A stretch of DNA of 64,000 nucleotides from assembly GCA_017410065.1 (NCBI GenBank), contig JAFQRL010000037.1:1-64000 (forward strand), read 5' to 3'. Below, piece by piece: positions 8,046 to 24,023 of this stretch; position 1 is the first letter of the stretch, and every line of letters starts with the position of its first letter. The DNA is from Clostridia bacterium. Lineage in GTDB: Bacteria; Bacillota; Clostridia; Oscillospirales; CAG-272. The notes below the pieces were generated by a model. The model saw only the letters and a program-made list of their open reading frames with translations. It was not told the DNA's origin and ran no database searches. The position numbers were made by a program, and so were the translations under genes.

Positions 8046-11000
8046 ATGACGCTTAAACCCAGGAAACTCGGCACCAACGTAAGACAGAGCTTTTCCAAGA
8101 TTGAAGCAACGACAGAGATGCCCAACCTCATTGAGATCCAGAAGGATTCCTATGAGTGGTTTCTCAGGGAAGGACTTGACGAGGTCCTTCGCGACGTATC
8201 TCCCGTAGTTGACTACACGGGTAATCTGTCCATCGAATTCACCGACTATACCCTTGACCCCACTCCCAGATATCCCGTTGAGGAGTGCAAGGACCGTTCG
8301 GTTACTTACGATGCACATATGAAGGTTGGCGTGCGCCTTGTGAATAAGGCGACAGGCGAGCTTAAAACCGCTCAGATTTTCCTTGGCGATTTCCCGCTTA
8401 TGACGGAAAACGGCACCTTCGTTATCAACGGTGCGGAGAGAGTTATCGTATCTCAGCTCGTTCGTTCTCCCGGTATGTATTATTCCAACGAGGTGGATAA
8501 GCAGGGCAAGCATAACTATGCCGCTCAGATCATCCCCTACCGCGGTGCGTGGCTTGAGTACGAAACCGATAGCGCAGGTCTTTTCTACGTAAAGATCGAT
8601 AAGAACCGCAAGATTCCGATCAGCGTGCTTATCCGCGCTCTTTGCCCCGCAGGTCAGGATACCGACGAGGCGATCTGCGATATGTTCGGCGACGAGGAAG
8701 CCCTTATTGCCACGATGTCCAAGGATGAATGCCGCGCCCTCGCAGAGGAGAGCGGTGCATCTCTCAGAGACGAGGCACTTAAGGAGGTCTATAAGAAGCT
8801 CCGTCCCGGTGAGCCTCCTCACGTTGAGAGCGCAGAGATCCTTGTTAACAATATGTTCTTCGACCCCAAGAGATACGACCTTGCGGCTGTTGGTAGATAT
8901 AAGTACAACAGAAAGGTCGCCCTCGGCAAGAGAATTCTCGGCTTTGAGCTTGGCGACACAGTGGTTGATCCCCTCACAGGCGAGATAGTTGCAGAGGCAG
9001 GAGAAAAGGTTACGGCAGAGCTTGCTGACCGTATCGACAGAAGCCTTGTGAACGACGTTGTAGTTCTCACCGAGACAGGCAGACGCGTTAAGGTCTTCTC
9101 CAACAACACCGTGCTTCCCGAGGTCGTGCTTGGCTTTGATCTCGTTGATAGCGGCGTTAAGGTAGGCGAGAAGGTAAGATACTCGGTGCTCGCCGAGATC
9201 ATTGATGCTGCCCGCGAGGACGGTCTTGAGGGCGACGCATTTGCAGAGAGAGTTAAGAGAGTCGCAAAGGAAAGAGCCGCAGAGCTTTCTCCCAAGCACA
9301 TCACCAAGGAGGATATCTTCGCCTCCATCAACTACCTCTTCTGCCTTACCCACGGCATAGGCGCAACCGACGATATCGACCATCTTGGTAACAGAAGACT
9401 CCGCTGTGTCGGCGAGCTTCTTCAGAACCAGCTTCGTATCGGTATGTCGAGAATGCATAAGAATATCACCGAGAGAATGGCAACTCACGATAGCGACGAG
9501 CTTCGTCCCGAGGCACTTATCAACACCCGCCCCGTGGCAACCGCCATCCGCGAGTTCTTCGGCTCCTCGCCCCTCTCTCAGTTTATGGATCAGAACAACC
9601 CCCTTGCAGAGCTCACCCACAAGCGCCGTCTTTCCGCGCTTGGTCCCGGCGGTCTTTCCAGAGACAGAGCATCCTTCGAGGTCCGTGACGTTCACTATAC
9701 TCACTACGGCAGGATCTGCCCCGTAGAAACGCCCGAGGGTCCCAACATCGGTCTTATCTCCTATCTTGCATCTTATGCAAAGATCAGCGATTACGGATTC
9801 CTTAAGGCACCTTACAGACGTGTTGACAAAGCAACAGGTAAGGTTCTTGACGAGGTCATCTACCTCACGGCAGACGAAGAGGATAACAACATAGTAGCTC
9901 AGGCAAACGAGCCTCTCAACGAGGACGGCAGCTTCAAGAACGCAAAGGTTATTGCAAGACTGAACGCCGACTTCATTGAGGCTGCGCCCACCGAGGTCGA
10001 CCTTATGGACGCCTGCCCCCAGATGGCAGTTTCGGTTGCCGCAGGCTGTATCCCCTTCCTTGAAAACGACGATAACACCCGTGCACTTATGGGCTCGAAC
10101 ATGCAGAAGCAGGCTGTGCCTCTTATGATAACCGATTCTCCCATCGTTGCAACGGGTATGGAATACAAGGCTGCAGTCGATTCAGGCGCGGTCGTTGTTG
10201 CAAAGGAGGGCGGTATCGTTGAGCGCGCTACCGGCTCCGAGATAATTATCTACACCGATTCGGGTCGTAAGGATACCTATTATCTCATCAAATTCAAGCG
10301 CTCTAACCAGGGTACCTGTGTGAACCAGTGTCCTATCGTCAACGAGGGCGACCGCGTTGAGGCAGGTCAGGTAATCGCAGACGGACCCGCAACCTCAAAC
10401 GGCGAGATCTCTCTCGGTAAGAACGCTCTTATCGGATTTATGACCTGGGAGGGTTATAACTACGAGGACGCGGTCCTTCTTAACGAGAAGCTTGTCCGTG
10501 AGGATATGTATACCTCCATTCACATCGAGAAGTTCACAAAGGAGGCAAGAGACACCAAGCTTGGCGCACAGGAGATCACCCGTGAGGTTCCCAACGTTGG
10601 TGAGGATGCCCTTAAGAACCTTGATCAGGACGGTATAATCAGAATTGGTACAGAGGTACGCCCCGGCGATATTCTCGTTGGTATGGTAACGCCCAAGGGC
10701 GAGACCGAGCTTACCCCCGAGGAGAGACTTCTCCGCGCCATCTTCGGTGAGAAGGCACGCGAGGTCAAGGACTCCTCCCTTAAGATGCGCCACGGTGAAT
10801 ACGGCGTTGTCGTTGACGTTAAGATCTACGACCGCACAAACTCCGACGAGCTCGCTCCCGGTGTAAACAAGGTAGTTCACGTATATATCGCGCAGAAGAG
10901 AAAGATCTCCGTAGGAGATAAAATGGCAGGCCGTCACGGTAACAAGGGCGTTGTTTCGAGAATTCTTCCTCCCGAGGATATGCCTTATCTTGCAGACGGT

Positions 11001-11978
11001 ACTCCTCTTGATATCGTGCTTAACCCCCTCGGCGTTCCTTCCCGTATGAACATCGGTCAGGTGCTTGAGGTGCATCTCGGTATCGCTTGCCGCAAGCTTG
11101 GTATCAAGATAATGACTCCCGTATTTGACGGCGCAAAGGAGACCGATATCCTTGAGCTCCTCCGCCGAGCAAAATATACCCGTGATATCCGCCCCAACGA
11201 ATCGGTTCGCGGTAAGGCGGTATTTATGGAGGTGGTCCGCGAGGACGGCGAGATGGATCTTCAGAGAGTGGATCAGTCCATCGTTGACGACGATGAGAAG
11301 CTCCGCAGCCTTATGAAGACTCAGTCGCTCAAGGTTATTGACGGTAAGGTAACTCTTTACGACGGCCGTACCGGAGATCCCTTCGACAACCCCGTAACGG
11401 TTGGTATAATGTACTATCTCAAGCTGCATCACCTTGTTGATGATAAGATCCACGCACGTTCCATCGGCTCTTACTCTCTCGTTACTCAGCAGCCTCTGGG
11501 CGGTAAGGCTCAGTTCGGCGGTCAGCGTTTCGGAGAGATGGAGGTATGGGCACTTGAGGCGTACGGTGCAGCATACACCCTTCAGGAAATACTCACAGTC
11601 AAGTCCGACGATATCGCAGGCCGTACAAAGACCTACGAGGCTATCGTTAAGGGTCAGAACATTCCCACACCCGGTATTCCCGAATCCTTCAAGGTTATGG
11701 TCAAGGAGCTTCAGGCTCTCTGCCTTGACATTCGCGTTCTTGATGAGGACGGCGAGGTCGTTGATCTTGCGGGTCTCGGTGAGGACGACACTCCCGTGTT
11801 CAACAGCATAGACGAGGTCGATCGCTCCGACGAAAAGAAGAAGAGCGACGAGAGTGAGGACGACGAGGCTGAGGATGAGGACTTCGAGGACGGCTTCGAG
11901 GCATCTTACGATGACGACGAAGACTTCGCCTCCGAGGAGGACGATTCCTACGACGACTACGAGTCCGAAGAGGATTAA
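8046..11978 (+). CDS. rpoB: DNA-directed RNA polymerase subunit beta
   Basis: The beta subunit, 1310 residues, forms one side of the polymerase cleft and most of the rifampicin pocket. Recognisable stretches include [40 protein letters not shown] and [13 protein letters not shown]. In the rifampicin-resistance region the residue corresponding to E. coli Gln510 is Pro (GSSPLSQF). The C-terminus beyond the conserved end is a strongly acidic tail of about 75 residues, nearly all Asp, Glu and Ser. The start at ATG 8046 follows GGAGTG at 8031-8036; a GTG at 8034 is possible but is poorly spaced. No rplJ or rplL lies upstream, unlike in most bacteria. Confidence 0.98.
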   Translation: MTLKPRKLGTNVRQSFSKIEATTEMPNLIEIQKDSYEWFLREGLDEVLRDVSPVVDYTGNLSIEFTDYTLDPTPRYPVEECKDRSVTYDAHMKVGVRLVNKATGELKTAQIFLGDFPLMTENGTFVINGAERVIVSQLVRSPGMYYSNEVDKQGKHNYAAQIIPYRGAWLEYETDSAGLFYVKIDKNRKIPISVLIRALCPAGQDTDEAICDMFGDEEALIATMSKDECRALAEESGASLRDEALKEVYKKLRPGEPPHVESAEILVNNMFFDPKRYDLAAVGRYKYNRKVALGKRILGFELGDTVVDPLTGEIVAEAGEKVTAELADRIDRSLVNDVVVLTETGRRVKVFSNNTVLPEVVLGFDLVDSGVKVGEKVRYSVLAEIIDAAREDGLEGDAFAERVKRVAKERAAELSPKHITKEDIFASINYLFCLTHGIGATDDIDHLGNRRLRCVGELLQNQLRIGMSRMHKNITERMATHDSDELRPEALINTRPVATAIREFFGSSPLSQFMDQNNPLAELTHKRRLSALGPGGLSRDRASFEVRDVHYTHYGRICPVETPEGPNIGLISYLASYAKISDYGFLKAPYRRVDKATGKVLDEVIYLTADEEDNNIVAQANEPLNEDGSFKNAKVIARLNADFIEAAPTEVDLMDACPQMAVSVAAGCIPFLENDDNTRALMGSNMQKQAVPLMITDSPIVATGMEYKAAVDSGAVVVAKEGGIVERATGSEIIIYTDSGRKDTYYLIKFKRSNQGTCVNQCPIVNEGDRVEAGQVIADGPATSNGEISLGKNALIGFMTWEGYNYEDAVLLNEKLVREDMYTSIHIEKFTKEARDTKLGAQEITREVPNVGEDALKNLDQDGIIRIGTEVRPGDILVGMVTPKGETELTPEERLLRAIFGEKAREVKDSSLKMRHGEYGVVVDVKIYDRTNSDELAPGVNKVVHVYIAQKRKISVGDKMAGRHGNKGVVSRILPPEDMPYLADGTPLDIVLNPLGVPSRMNIGQVLEVHLGIACRKLGIKIMTPVFDGAKETDILELLRRAKYTRDIRPNESVRGKAVFMEVVREDGEMDLQRVDQSIVDDDEKLRSLMKTQSLKVIDGKVTLYDGRTGDPFDNPVTVGIMYYLKLHHLVDDKIHARSIGSYSLVTQQPLGGKAQFGGQRFGEMEVWALEAYGAAYTLQEILTVKSDDIAGRTKTYEAIVKGQNIPTPGIPESFKVMVKELQALCLDIRVLDEDGEVVDLAGLGEDDTPVFNSIDEVDRSDEKKKSDESEDDEAEDEDFEDGFEASYDDDEDFASEEDDSYDDYESEED

Positions 11979-12125
11979 TTATACTGAAAGCGAGCCGCGC
12001 TGCCGCGAGCCATAGCGCCGCGGCGGCTCCGCCCGACGGGCGGCGGCTTATATGAGTGGGTGCGGCGCCGGTGCGCCGACTCGTCGAATCTCCCGAACTT
12101 GCAACAGAAAGGTAATAATCAAGGT
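11979..12125 (+). other. GC-rich structured spacer between rpoB and rpoC
   Basis: The spacer is much richer in G and C than either gene. It can fold a tight stem CCGCCC-GAC-GGGCGG (12029-12043), with more GC-rich arms around it, and has no T run, so it is not a standard terminator. It may be an RNA-processing site, a translation spacer or an attenuator. Confidence 0.5.
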
Positions 12126-15767
<3,642 letters not shown>

Positions 15768-15810
15768 TAAGCCTTGATCCGCCGAAGCTTCGGCGAAGCA
15801 AAAAATATAG

Positions 15811-15857
15811 AAAACCCTTAAATTTGCAAACAATGCTTTGCAAATTTAAGGGTTTTT
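15811..15857. terminator. Bidirectional terminator between rpoC and the convergent lipoprotein gene
   Basis: A 20-bp perfect stem, with arms 15811-15830 and 15837-15856 around the loop CAATGC, has A runs on one side and T runs on the other, so it can stop transcription from both directions. A smaller palindrome, GCCGAAGCTTCGGC, lies just upstream at 15781-15794. Confidence 0.92.
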
Positions 15858-15872
15858 GCTATTTTTCCACTA

Positions 15873-17963
15873 TTATTTTTCTGCCATAATACTTAAATTA
15901 TCAAGGTAGATATTGCCAAGGAATTGTTGCGAGGAGTTGATGAGGAAGGCGGAGATATCCTCGGCGGGGATGGGGGCGGAGGCTGCAGCGTAATGGTTAT
16001 TTGAGGTGAGGAGTGCGGTGTCGCCCGAATATACCGTTACAGTCGCCGTGCCATCAGAGACGGTGTAAACGATCTTCATATCGATCCATTCGCCAAGGCT
16101 ACCAAAGCTTACAGAGCTCGCCTTCGAGGAGTCACCGCTTCTGAAATCGGTAAGCTTAAGAGTTCCGTCCGAATTCACATGAATATACGAGCGATAGGCA
16201 TAAACGCTCGAAGGACCTACAAGATTTATATAGACCTCGCCGCTCGTTGAGGTGCGCTCAAGCTTAAGCTTGAATTCAATCTCGGTGCTCTTGGCACCCG
16301 AAAGGTCATTTGCCTTAAAGGTGACTTTGGGATTGGTGCTACCCTCGGGCTTTTCAAGCTTCAGTACCTTTTCGCCGCCGTCGTCGGTCACGGTGAGCTT
16401 TGTTGTTTCCGTGCCGCCGTTATCGAAGGTGATGGTATTTCCGAGATAGCCGTCCAGAGTATCGAAGGTGTATATATCGGGGATCTCGGAGGTGGAAGGC
16501 GTTGTGGGGGTAGAAGGTGTGGAAGGCGTGGAGGGTGTGGAAGGGCTTGCGATGTCGGGAGTGGGCTTGGTCTCGGAGGGCTTTTCCTCGGGGATATCAG
16601 CCTCCGCTATGCTTTCAACGGTTGCAATACCTCCGTCGGGGAGAATGTTTGCAAGCACGAAGCACTCGCCGCTATCGGCGGAGACTTTTGCATAGCTTAC
16701 GTCGTCTCCCTGGGTGATCTTAACGGCTACCCAATCCTCGGGCACGGTGAGCCTGACGGTGAGCTTGTGGTTATAAACCGAATCGTCCATCTTATCGGTG
16801 AGGAGCACGTTGATCCTGCCCTTATCGTAGGAGGCGAGGACGGAGGAGGTCTGCGCCTCTCTCATATAAAGCACCGCGTCCTCAAAATGAGCGCACCAGA
16901 GCGAGCCGTCGTTTACGTATTGTGCCACTCTCTCACAAACAGCTTCTGCGGTGGATTTCGTGGTCCAGGAGGAGGCGGGGACTGTGTCTATAAGCTCATC
17001 CTCTATAACGTAGTGGTTATAGACCATATAGTATTTGCCGTCATTTGCCGCAGAGTCGATGTTTTTGAGTATTGTGCTAAGATTATTGGTTGAAAGCAGT
17101 GTGTAGGGAAGGTTATTCCATTGAAGCTTATCAAAGGCAATCGCTCCCGAATAGCTGAATCTGCCTCCAATATAGTATTGCTCAATAAGGTCGCGCTCGC
17201 ATTGGCGGATGCCCGTGGGGTCGGAGCTCTCGCCGATAGCACTTTGCGTGCCGGTCATAGCGTAGGTGAGGACTCTCTCGGAGGGGAACAGCTCGCGAAG
17301 CAGCTCGCCCGAGGTAACGATCTCGTTATAAAGCCTATCCTGATTTACCACCTTAACGCCGTCTACGGTGTCCATATAGGTGGTGTGGGTCATTGAGTGA
17401 TTTATGATCTTCCAGCGACCCGTGTTGAGAAATTCCTGCCATTTTGCAACGTCAGCCGTCTTTGGAGAGGTGTAATTTTTGTCTGTATAAAGATTTTTGA
17501 CCACCGTGCCAAGACCGCCAACAAGTCCGTATTTTATATAAAGCTCATCCATAAGAGCGAGCGTTTCAAACTTGCCGTTATCGTTATCCGTCATAAGGCA
17601 AACTATGCCGTTTGCGCCGCCGTATCCATTGGTGACGGTAGCGACCGAAACAAAGTCCTCGTCACCCTTTTCCATCTCGGCATAAACGGTTTTCTTCGAG
17701 CCGTCCGAGAAGGTTAAAGTTACCACGCAGTAGTCAACTCCTCCCGTTGTTATGAATTCGGTTTCCGTATCAGTTATTTCAAGCACGGAAGAGATGCCTG
17801 TGTCCTCGCCGTTTACGAGCCAATTGCCATTTTCGCCGACCGTGAGATCTGGGGTGGGGCAAACGTGGGCGGCTTCATCTCCGTCTTCTCCGCAAGAGAC
17901 AAGAAGAAGCGAGAGGGAAAGAAGCATCGCAAGGACCAAAGCGAATGATATAAGCCTTTTCAT
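15873..17963 (-). CDS. Lipoprotein with polysaccharide-deacetylase-like and lectin-like domains
   Basis: The 696-residue product begins with a lipoprotein signal (hydrophobic core, then LLLVSC), so it is exported and anchored. After a spacer, about residues 110-390 resemble the NodB/polysaccharide deacetylase fold: the metal-binding pair is seen as INHSMTHT (HSxxH), but the first motif reads LMTDNDNGKFE in place of the usual TFDDG. A Pro/Thr/Ser linker (repeats of TPS, about residues 485-505) leads to a C-terminal beta-sandwich of about 190 residues that looks like a concanavalin/LamG-type carbohydrate-binding domain. It probably acts on surface or dietary glycans. It has its own promoter at 17995-18023. 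Confidence 0.75.
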   Translation of the reverse strand: MKRLISFALVLAMLLSLSLLLVSCGEDGDEAAHVCPTPDLTVGENGNWLVNGEDTGISSVLEITDTETEFITTGGVDYCVVTLTFSDGSKKTVYAEMEKGDEDFVSVATVTNGYGGANGIVCLMTDNDNGKFETLALMDELYIKYGLVGGLGTVVKNLYTDKNYTSPKTADVAKWQEFLNTGRWKIINHSMTHTTYMDTVDGVKVVNQDRLYNEIVTSGELLRELFPSERVLTYAMTGTQSAIGESSDPTGIRQCERDLIEQYYIGGRFSYSGAIAFDKLQWNNLPYTLLSTNNLSTILKNIDSAANDGKYYMVYNHYVIEDELIDTVPASSWTTKSTAEAVCERVAQYVNDGSLWCAHFEDAVLYMREAQTSSVLASYDKGRINVLLTDKMDDSVYNHKLTVRLTVPEDWVAVKITQGDDVSYAKVSADSGECFVLANILPDGGIATVESIAEADIPEEKPSETKPTPDIASPSTPSTPSTPSTPTTPSTSEIPDIYTFDTLDGYLGNTITFDNGGTETTKLTVTDDGGEKVLKLEKPEGSTNPKVTFKANDLSGAKSTEIEFKLKLERTSTSGEVYINLVGPSSVYAYRSYIHVNSDGTLKLTDFRSGDSSKASSVSFGSLGEWIDMKIVYTVSDGTATVTVYSGDTALLTSNNHYAAASAPIPAEDISAFLINSSQQFLGNIYLDNLSIMAEK

Positions 17964-17994
17964 AGTGAACTTCCTTTCGGTTGGTTTTTAGTAT

Positions 17995-18023
17995 ATTATA
18001 TCATAATATTTTTTTGATGTAAA
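17995..18023 (-). promoter_or_regulatory. Sigma-A promoter of the deacetylase-like lipoprotein gene
   Basis: On the minus strand TTTACA (18023-18018) and TATAAT (18000-17995) are 17 bp apart, with a TG extended -10. The ribosome site AAAGGAAG precedes the start codon. Upstream, at 18090-18150, a CGCACAAAAAAATAATT sequence occurs twice. Confidence 0.8.
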
Positions 18024-18188
18024 TATAAAATCTTGCAGTATAGCCCGGAAATATTAAAAATCTTGCAATCGCAATGCTTTTTTTCGAAAAACGCACAAAA
18101 AAATAATTGGTTTTTCTGCGAAACGCACAAAAAAATAATTCTTATTCTCTGCAAAATGCGCGAAAAATTTTCTTTTTGCTTAAAGTGC

Positions 18189-18226
18189 AAAAAAACAGCG
18201 CGCCGATCCTTGCGGATGGCGCGCCG
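18189..18226 (-). terminator. Terminator of the atp operon
   Basis: On the minus strand a GC-rich stem (GGCGCGCC...GGCGCGC arms around GCAA) is followed by seven T. It lies 17 bp after the atpC stop codon. Confidence 0.88.
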
Positions 18227-18242
18227 AACGACCGAAGTCTTA

Positions 18243-18644
18243 TTATTTAGCCGTTTTAACGTTTATTCTGTTGAGAGCTCTTTTGAGTCTTGCCTCTGCG
18301 AGCTTATGGTCTCTTGTGTCCTTTGCGGCTCTGATCTGCTCCTCGGCTCTCGCCTTTGCCGCTTCTGCGCGGGCGAGGTCGATATCGTCGGCAAATTCAA
18401 AGGTGGTGGCAACGACCTGCACCTTTCCCGACTTAACCAAAACAAATCCGCCTGCAAGAGAAGCAAGCTTGCTCTGACCGTCAATAATTATTCTGGCTCT
18501 GCCAATACCCAAGGCGGCAAGAAAATCTGCGTGGGAGGCGAGAAGCTCAACGTCGCCCTCTGTGGTGCGAAGGAGGATGCTTTCCGCGTTGCCCGAGAAT
18601 TCAAGTCCGTCGGGTGTTACGATTTCAAGTGGGAAGGATCTCAT
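18243..18644 (-). CDS. atpC: F1Fo ATP synthase subunit epsilon
   Basis: The epsilon subunit of the central stalk couples and regulates rotation. This 133-residue protein has the N-terminal beta-sandwich (FPLEIVTPDG, then GDVELLASHADFLAALGIG) and the C-terminal two-helix domain (ARAEAAKARAEEQIRAA). It is the last gene of the operon, 23 bp after atpD, and is followed by a terminator. Confidence 0.93.
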   Translation of the reverse strand: MRSFPLEIVTPDGLEFSGNAESILLRTTEGDVELLASHADFLAALGIGRARIIIDGQSKLASLAGGFVLVKSGKVQVVATTFEFADDIDLARAEAAKARAEEQIRAAKDTRDHKLAEARLKRALNRINVKTAK

Positions 18645-18667
18645 CTGGTAGTCCTTTCAAAAATGGA

Positions 18668-20068
<1,401 letters not shown>

Positions 20069-20140
20069 TCAGTAAATCCTTTCTGATTGGCAAAGATATT
20101 TGCCTTTGGATTGCCTTTCGGCAGGTTTGCAACACAAACT

Positions 20141-20986
20141 TTACAACGCTTCTGCGCCCGAAACGATCTCCGTAATTTCCTGCGTGATGATCGCTTGGCG
20201 TGCGCGGTTATATTTGAGCATAAGTGCGCCGATCATTTCCTCGGCGTTTTTGTTTGCCGCGTTCATCGCAGTGCGTCGTGCACCCGATTCGGAGGCAAGT
20301 GCCTCGCAGATCGCCGAATGGATAACACCGCCGATATACTTCGGCATTATCTCGGCAAGAAGCTCCTCGGGGTCGCTCTCCAAAATGGGGTCGATGGGGC
20401 TTGAGACCTCGCCCTTATAGTCCATAGGAAGAAGCACCGTGCTTTTTGGGGTTTGGGTCAGCATAGAAACGAACTCTGTGTAGATCAGAGTTACCTTGCC
20501 GAACACACCATCAAGATAGCCGCGGCATACGGCGTCTGCAATTGCGAAGGTATCACCAACCGAGAGATCGGAGACCTCCGAATATTCCTCGGAAAGGAGA
20601 GAGGCGCCTCTGTGGCGGTAATATTCAAGTGCCTTTTTACCGACGGGAAGATAAATTGCTTCTTCGCCTCGGGATAGCTCTGCTGTGAGGCGGAATACGT
20701 TTGCGTTATAGCCGCCCGCAAGACCTCTGTCACCCGCTATAACGATGAAGAGATGCTTTCCGCCGTTACCTCCGCTTGCCCAGATGGACTGACCGATCTC
20801 GGCAGATGGAAGAATTGATGAGACTACCTCATCAAGCACCGTGCGGAAGGGGCGCGAGCGTTCTGCGCCAAGCTTTGCGCGGCGCAGCTTAGAGGTGGCA
20901 ACAAGCTCCATGGCTTTGGTTATCTGCATTGTGCCGTTGACGCTTTTTATTCTTGATTTTATATCATTCATTCCTGCGCCTGCCAC
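20141..20986 (-). CDS. atpG: F1Fo ATP synthase subunit gamma
   Basis: The central rotor shaft, 281 residues. The N-terminal helix MNDIKSRIKSVNGTMQITKAM and the conserved GDRGLAGGYNANV loop, with the C-terminal helix SESGARRTAMNAANKNAEEM, identify the family. The start may instead be the second Met (residue 5), which gives the usual N-terminus. A 96-bp gap separates it from atpA, with no visible gene. Confidence 0.95.
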   Translation of the reverse strand: MAGAGMNDIKSRIKSVNGTMQITKAMELVATSKLRRAKLGAERSRPFRTVLDEVVSSILPSAEIGQSIWASGGNGGKHLFIVIAGDRGLAGGYNANVFRLTAELSRGEEAIYLPVGKKALEYYRHRGASLLSEEYSEVSDLSVGDTFAIADAVCRGYLDGVFGKVTLIYTEFVSMLTQTPKSTVLLPMDYKGEVSSPIDPILESDPEELLAEIMPKYIGGVIHSAICEALASESGARRTAMNAANKNAEEMIGALMLKYNRARQAIITQEITEIVSGAEAL

Positions 20987-21082
20987 GTGTGTTATGCCTC
21001 CTTTTTGCTAGAATTTGTAAATAACTGTTTTCAAAAAGCCTTGATTTTTAGCTTTTTGCGAAGATTTCATTTTAATAAAAAC

Positions 21083-22591
21083 TTATTTTACGAAGCCCTC
21101 TTTGCAATGGGCAATAGCCTCGCGAAGCTCGCGCTCGGACTCCTCGGAGATAACTCCCGTGGTCCTTATAGCTTCAAGCAGAGACTCCTTATTTGAGAGA
21201 AGGTATTCGTAGAGATCGGCTTCAAAGGCTCTTATGTCCTCGGCAGCAACGTCGCGGAGAAGGTCGTTGGTTACCGCAAAGATGATAGCTATCTGAAGCT
21301 CAACCGCAACGGGCGAGCCGCGATCCTGCTTGAGGACCTCAACTATTCTTTCGCCCTGCTCAAGCCTTGCCTTGGTGTCGGCATCAAGGTCGGAGCCGAA
21401 TTGAGCGAAGCCCTGAAGCTCTCTGTATTGAGAGTAGAGAAGCTTAAGCGTTCCCGCAACCTTTTTCATCGCCTTGATCTGCGCGCTACCGCCGACTCGG
21501 GAAACCGAGATACCGGGGTTTACGGCAGGTCTGACACCCGAATGGAAGAGCTCGTTTTCAAGGAAGATCTGTCCGTCTGTGATGGAGATAACGTTTGTGG
21601 GAATGTATGCGGAAACGTCTCCCGCCTGCGTTTCGATGATGGGAAGGGCGGTGAGGGAGCCTCCGCCGTACTCGGGAGCAAGCCTTGCGGCGCGCTCAAG
21701 AAGTCTTGAGTGGAGATAGAATACGTCGCCGGGATATGCCTCTCTGCCCGGAGGACGTCTGATAAGAAGCGAAAGTGCACGGTAAGCAACCGCGTGCTTT
21801 GAAAGATCGTCGTAGACGATGAGCACGTCCTTGCCGCGGTCCATAAAGTATTCGCCCATAGCACAGCCTGCATAGGGTGCGATATACTGGAGGGGTGCGG
21901 GGTCGGAGGCGGTTGCGGCAACCACGATGGTGTAGTCCATTGCGCCGCACTTTGCGAGTGTATCAACCACGCCCGTTACTGTGGACTGCTTCTGACCTAT
22001 TGCAACGTAGATGCAGATAACGTCCTTGCCGCGCTGATTGATTATAGTGTCTGTGGCGATGACGGTCTTACCCGTTTGTCTATCGCCGATAATAAGCTCA
22101 CGCTGACCTCTGCCGATCGGGATCATAGAGTCGATAGCCTTGATACCCGTCTGGAGAGGAACGGAAACCGACTTACGCTCGATTATGCCGTAAGCCTTGC
22201 GCTCAATGGGGCTATACTCCGAAGCCTCGATAGGTCCGCCTGCATCAAGAGGCTCGCCGAGAGCGTTAACAACTCGTCCGATGAGCGACTCGCCGACAGG
22301 AACCGAAACGACTCTGCCCGTGCGCTTTACTATGCTACCCTCGGAAATACCCACGTCCTGACCGAGAAGAACTGCGCTGACCAGGTTTTCCTCAAGGTTC
22401 AGCGCCATACCGAAGGTGCCGTTCGAAAACTCAAGAAGCTCGTTTGCCTTGCATTTATCGATGCCGTGTACCTTTGCGATACCGTCACCAACCGAGATAA
22501 CGTAGCCGATCTCGTCCTGCTCGGTCTTCTTCTTGTAGTTTTTGATCTGTTCCTTGATTATCTTGCTGATATCATCAATTTTGGATTGCAT
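21083..22591 (-). CDS. atpA: F1Fo ATP synthase subunit alpha
   Basis: The non-catalytic nucleotide-binding subunit, 502 residues. It has the P-loop [13 protein letters not shown], the VYVAIGQK-type stretch [12 protein letters not shown], and the conserved [15 protein letters not shown] loop that carries the arginine finger. The N-terminal helix that meets delta is present. Gene order atpB-E-F-H-A-G-D-C is the standard one. Confidence 0.97.
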   Translation of the reverse strand: MQSKIDDISKIIKEQIKNYKKKTEQDEIGYVISVGDGIAKVHGIDKCKANELLEFSNGTFGMALNLEENLVSAVLLGQDVGISEGSIVKRTGRVVSVPVGESLIGRVVNALGEPLDAGGPIEASEYSPIERKAYGIIERKSVSVPLQTGIKAIDSMIPIGRGQRELIIGDRQTGKTVIATDTIINQRGKDVICIYVAIGQKQSTVTGVVDTLAKCGAMDYTIVVAATASDPAPLQYIAPYAGCAMGEYFMDRGKDVLIVYDDLSKHAVAYRALSLLIRRPPGREAYPGDVFYLHSRLLERAARLAPEYGGGSLTALPIIETQAGDVSAYIPTNVISITDGQIFLENELFHSGVRPAVNPGISVSRVGGSAQIKAMKKVAGTLKLLYSQYRELQGFAQFGSDLDADTKARLEQGERIVEVLKQDRGSPVAVELQIAIIFAVTNDLLRDVAAEDIRAFEADLYEYLLSNKESLLEAIRTTGVISEESERELREAIAHCKEGFVK

Positions 22592-22615
22592 TTTATCACC
22601 AGCCTAAAGTTAAAT

Positions 22616-23149
22616 TTAAATAACGAGCTCTTTAAGGCTTGCCTCAAAGGAATCAAGCCCTGCTCGAACAGAGCCGTCAAGCTGCTTTGCGCCGATGCGC
22701 ACGATAAGACCTCCGAGAATAGAGGGGTCCACGTCGTTTTTGAGCTTTACGGTCTTGCCTGTCATTCTCTCAAGCCTTGCGGTGAGAGCCGAAATTTGCT
22801 CCTTGGTCATAGGAACGGCACTCACAGCCACAGCTCTCTCAATGCCTCTTGCGTTATCGTAGAGCTTGCGGTATTCCTCGCACACCTTGGGGAAGATATA
22901 CGCGGTGTGGTGCTCGGAGAGAATTTTGATAAGATTGGTTAAGTGAGTATCAAGAGAGCCGAGAGCCTCGTCTGCAAGCCTCGCTCTCTCCTCCTTGGGC
23001 ACGGCGGGCGTGTCAAGGAGCTTAAGGTATTCCGGGGAGTCCGAGAAAAGACGGCGAGCGATATCCATATCGGAAAGCACTCTCTCCGTTGTTCCAAGCT
23101 CCTCGGTTATCTCAAATAGAGCCTTACCGTACTGTGTGGAGCTTGCCAT
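22616..23149 (-). CDS. atpH: F1Fo ATP synthase subunit delta
   Basis: The delta subunit connects the alpha3beta3 crown to the peripheral stalk. The 177-residue protein has the N-terminal helical domain (YGKALFEI) and the C-terminal motif DPSILGGLIVRIGAKQLDGSV typical of the family. Its start codon overlaps the end of atpF. Confidence 0.94.
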   Translation of the reverse strand: MASSTQYGKALFEITEELGTTERVLSDMDIARRLFSDSPEYLKLLDTPAVPKEERARLADEALGSLDTHLTNLIKILSEHHTAYIFPKVCEEYRKLYDNARGIERAVAVSAVPMTKEQISALTARLERMTGKTVKLKNDVDPSILGGLIVRIGAKQLDGSVRAGLDSFEASLKELVI

Positions 23150-23682
23150 TATTTCTCACCTATATTTTCTATAAAATCGTTGATCAGATCCTCGTGCTCG
23201 GCAGACGAAACGTCCCTGCCGATAACTGCTGCGGCAATGTCCACCGCAAGTCCCGAGACCTGATTTTTAACGTCGTTGATCGCACGCTTTTTTTCCTGCT
23301 CGATCTGCTCCTCTGCGCGCTCAAGTGTGCGAGCCGCCTTGTCGTTTGCCTCCTTGAGGATCTCCTCCTCCTTCAGCTGTGCGCGGCGTTGAGCCGAGCG
23401 AAGCATCTGCTCGCTTTCCTCGCTTGCGCGAGCGAGCCTTTCCTCATATTCTACCTTGAGAGCGGCGGCGGAGGCTTTGTCTGCTTCCGCATCCGAATAC
23501 ATATCGTCTATCTCCTTTTGCCTTGAATCGATCATATTCTTCAAGGGCTTGAAGAGAAGCTTCTTTAAAACAAGGTAGAGAATAAGCAGGTTTACCCACG
23601 CGATCAGCATCGTCCAAAGATTGACGCCGACAAAGTTTTCAAACTGAGAAGCGACGTCCTTTGATACGTTTAACAGTCCCAT
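23149..23682 (-). CDS. atpF: F1Fo ATP synthase subunit b
   Basis: The peripheral stalk subunit, 177 residues. One N-terminal membrane helix (LWTMLIAWVNLLILYLVLKKLLF) is followed by a long charged coiled coil rich in Ala, Glu, Arg and Lys, as in other b subunits. It overlaps atpH by one base and lies 55 bp after atpE. Confidence 0.94.
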   Translation of the reverse strand: MGLLNVSKDVASQFENFVGVNLWTMLIAWVNLLILYLVLKKLLFKPLKNMIDSRQKEIDDMYSDAEADKASAAALKVEYEERLARASEESEQMLRSAQRRAQLKEEEILKEANDKAARTLERAEEQIEQEKKRAINDVKNQVSGLAVDIAAAVIGRDVSSAEHEDLINDFIENIGEK

Positions 23683-23737
23683 GCGGGTTCTCCTTCGTTC
23701 TAATTAATTGTTTTTTATCCTTTGATGTCTGAGCGGA

Positions 23738-23980
<243 letters not shown>

Positions 23981-24023
23981 CTAGAATAGAAAATATAATT
24001 TTAAATTTTGATATCTTAAAAAA

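Noticed and set aside
7743..9704. Long minus-strand open frame opposite the start of rpoB
   Set aside because: It lies antisense to the conserved beta subunit, is rich in Leu, Val and Cys as complement frames of this codon use are, and has no ribosome site or family pattern.
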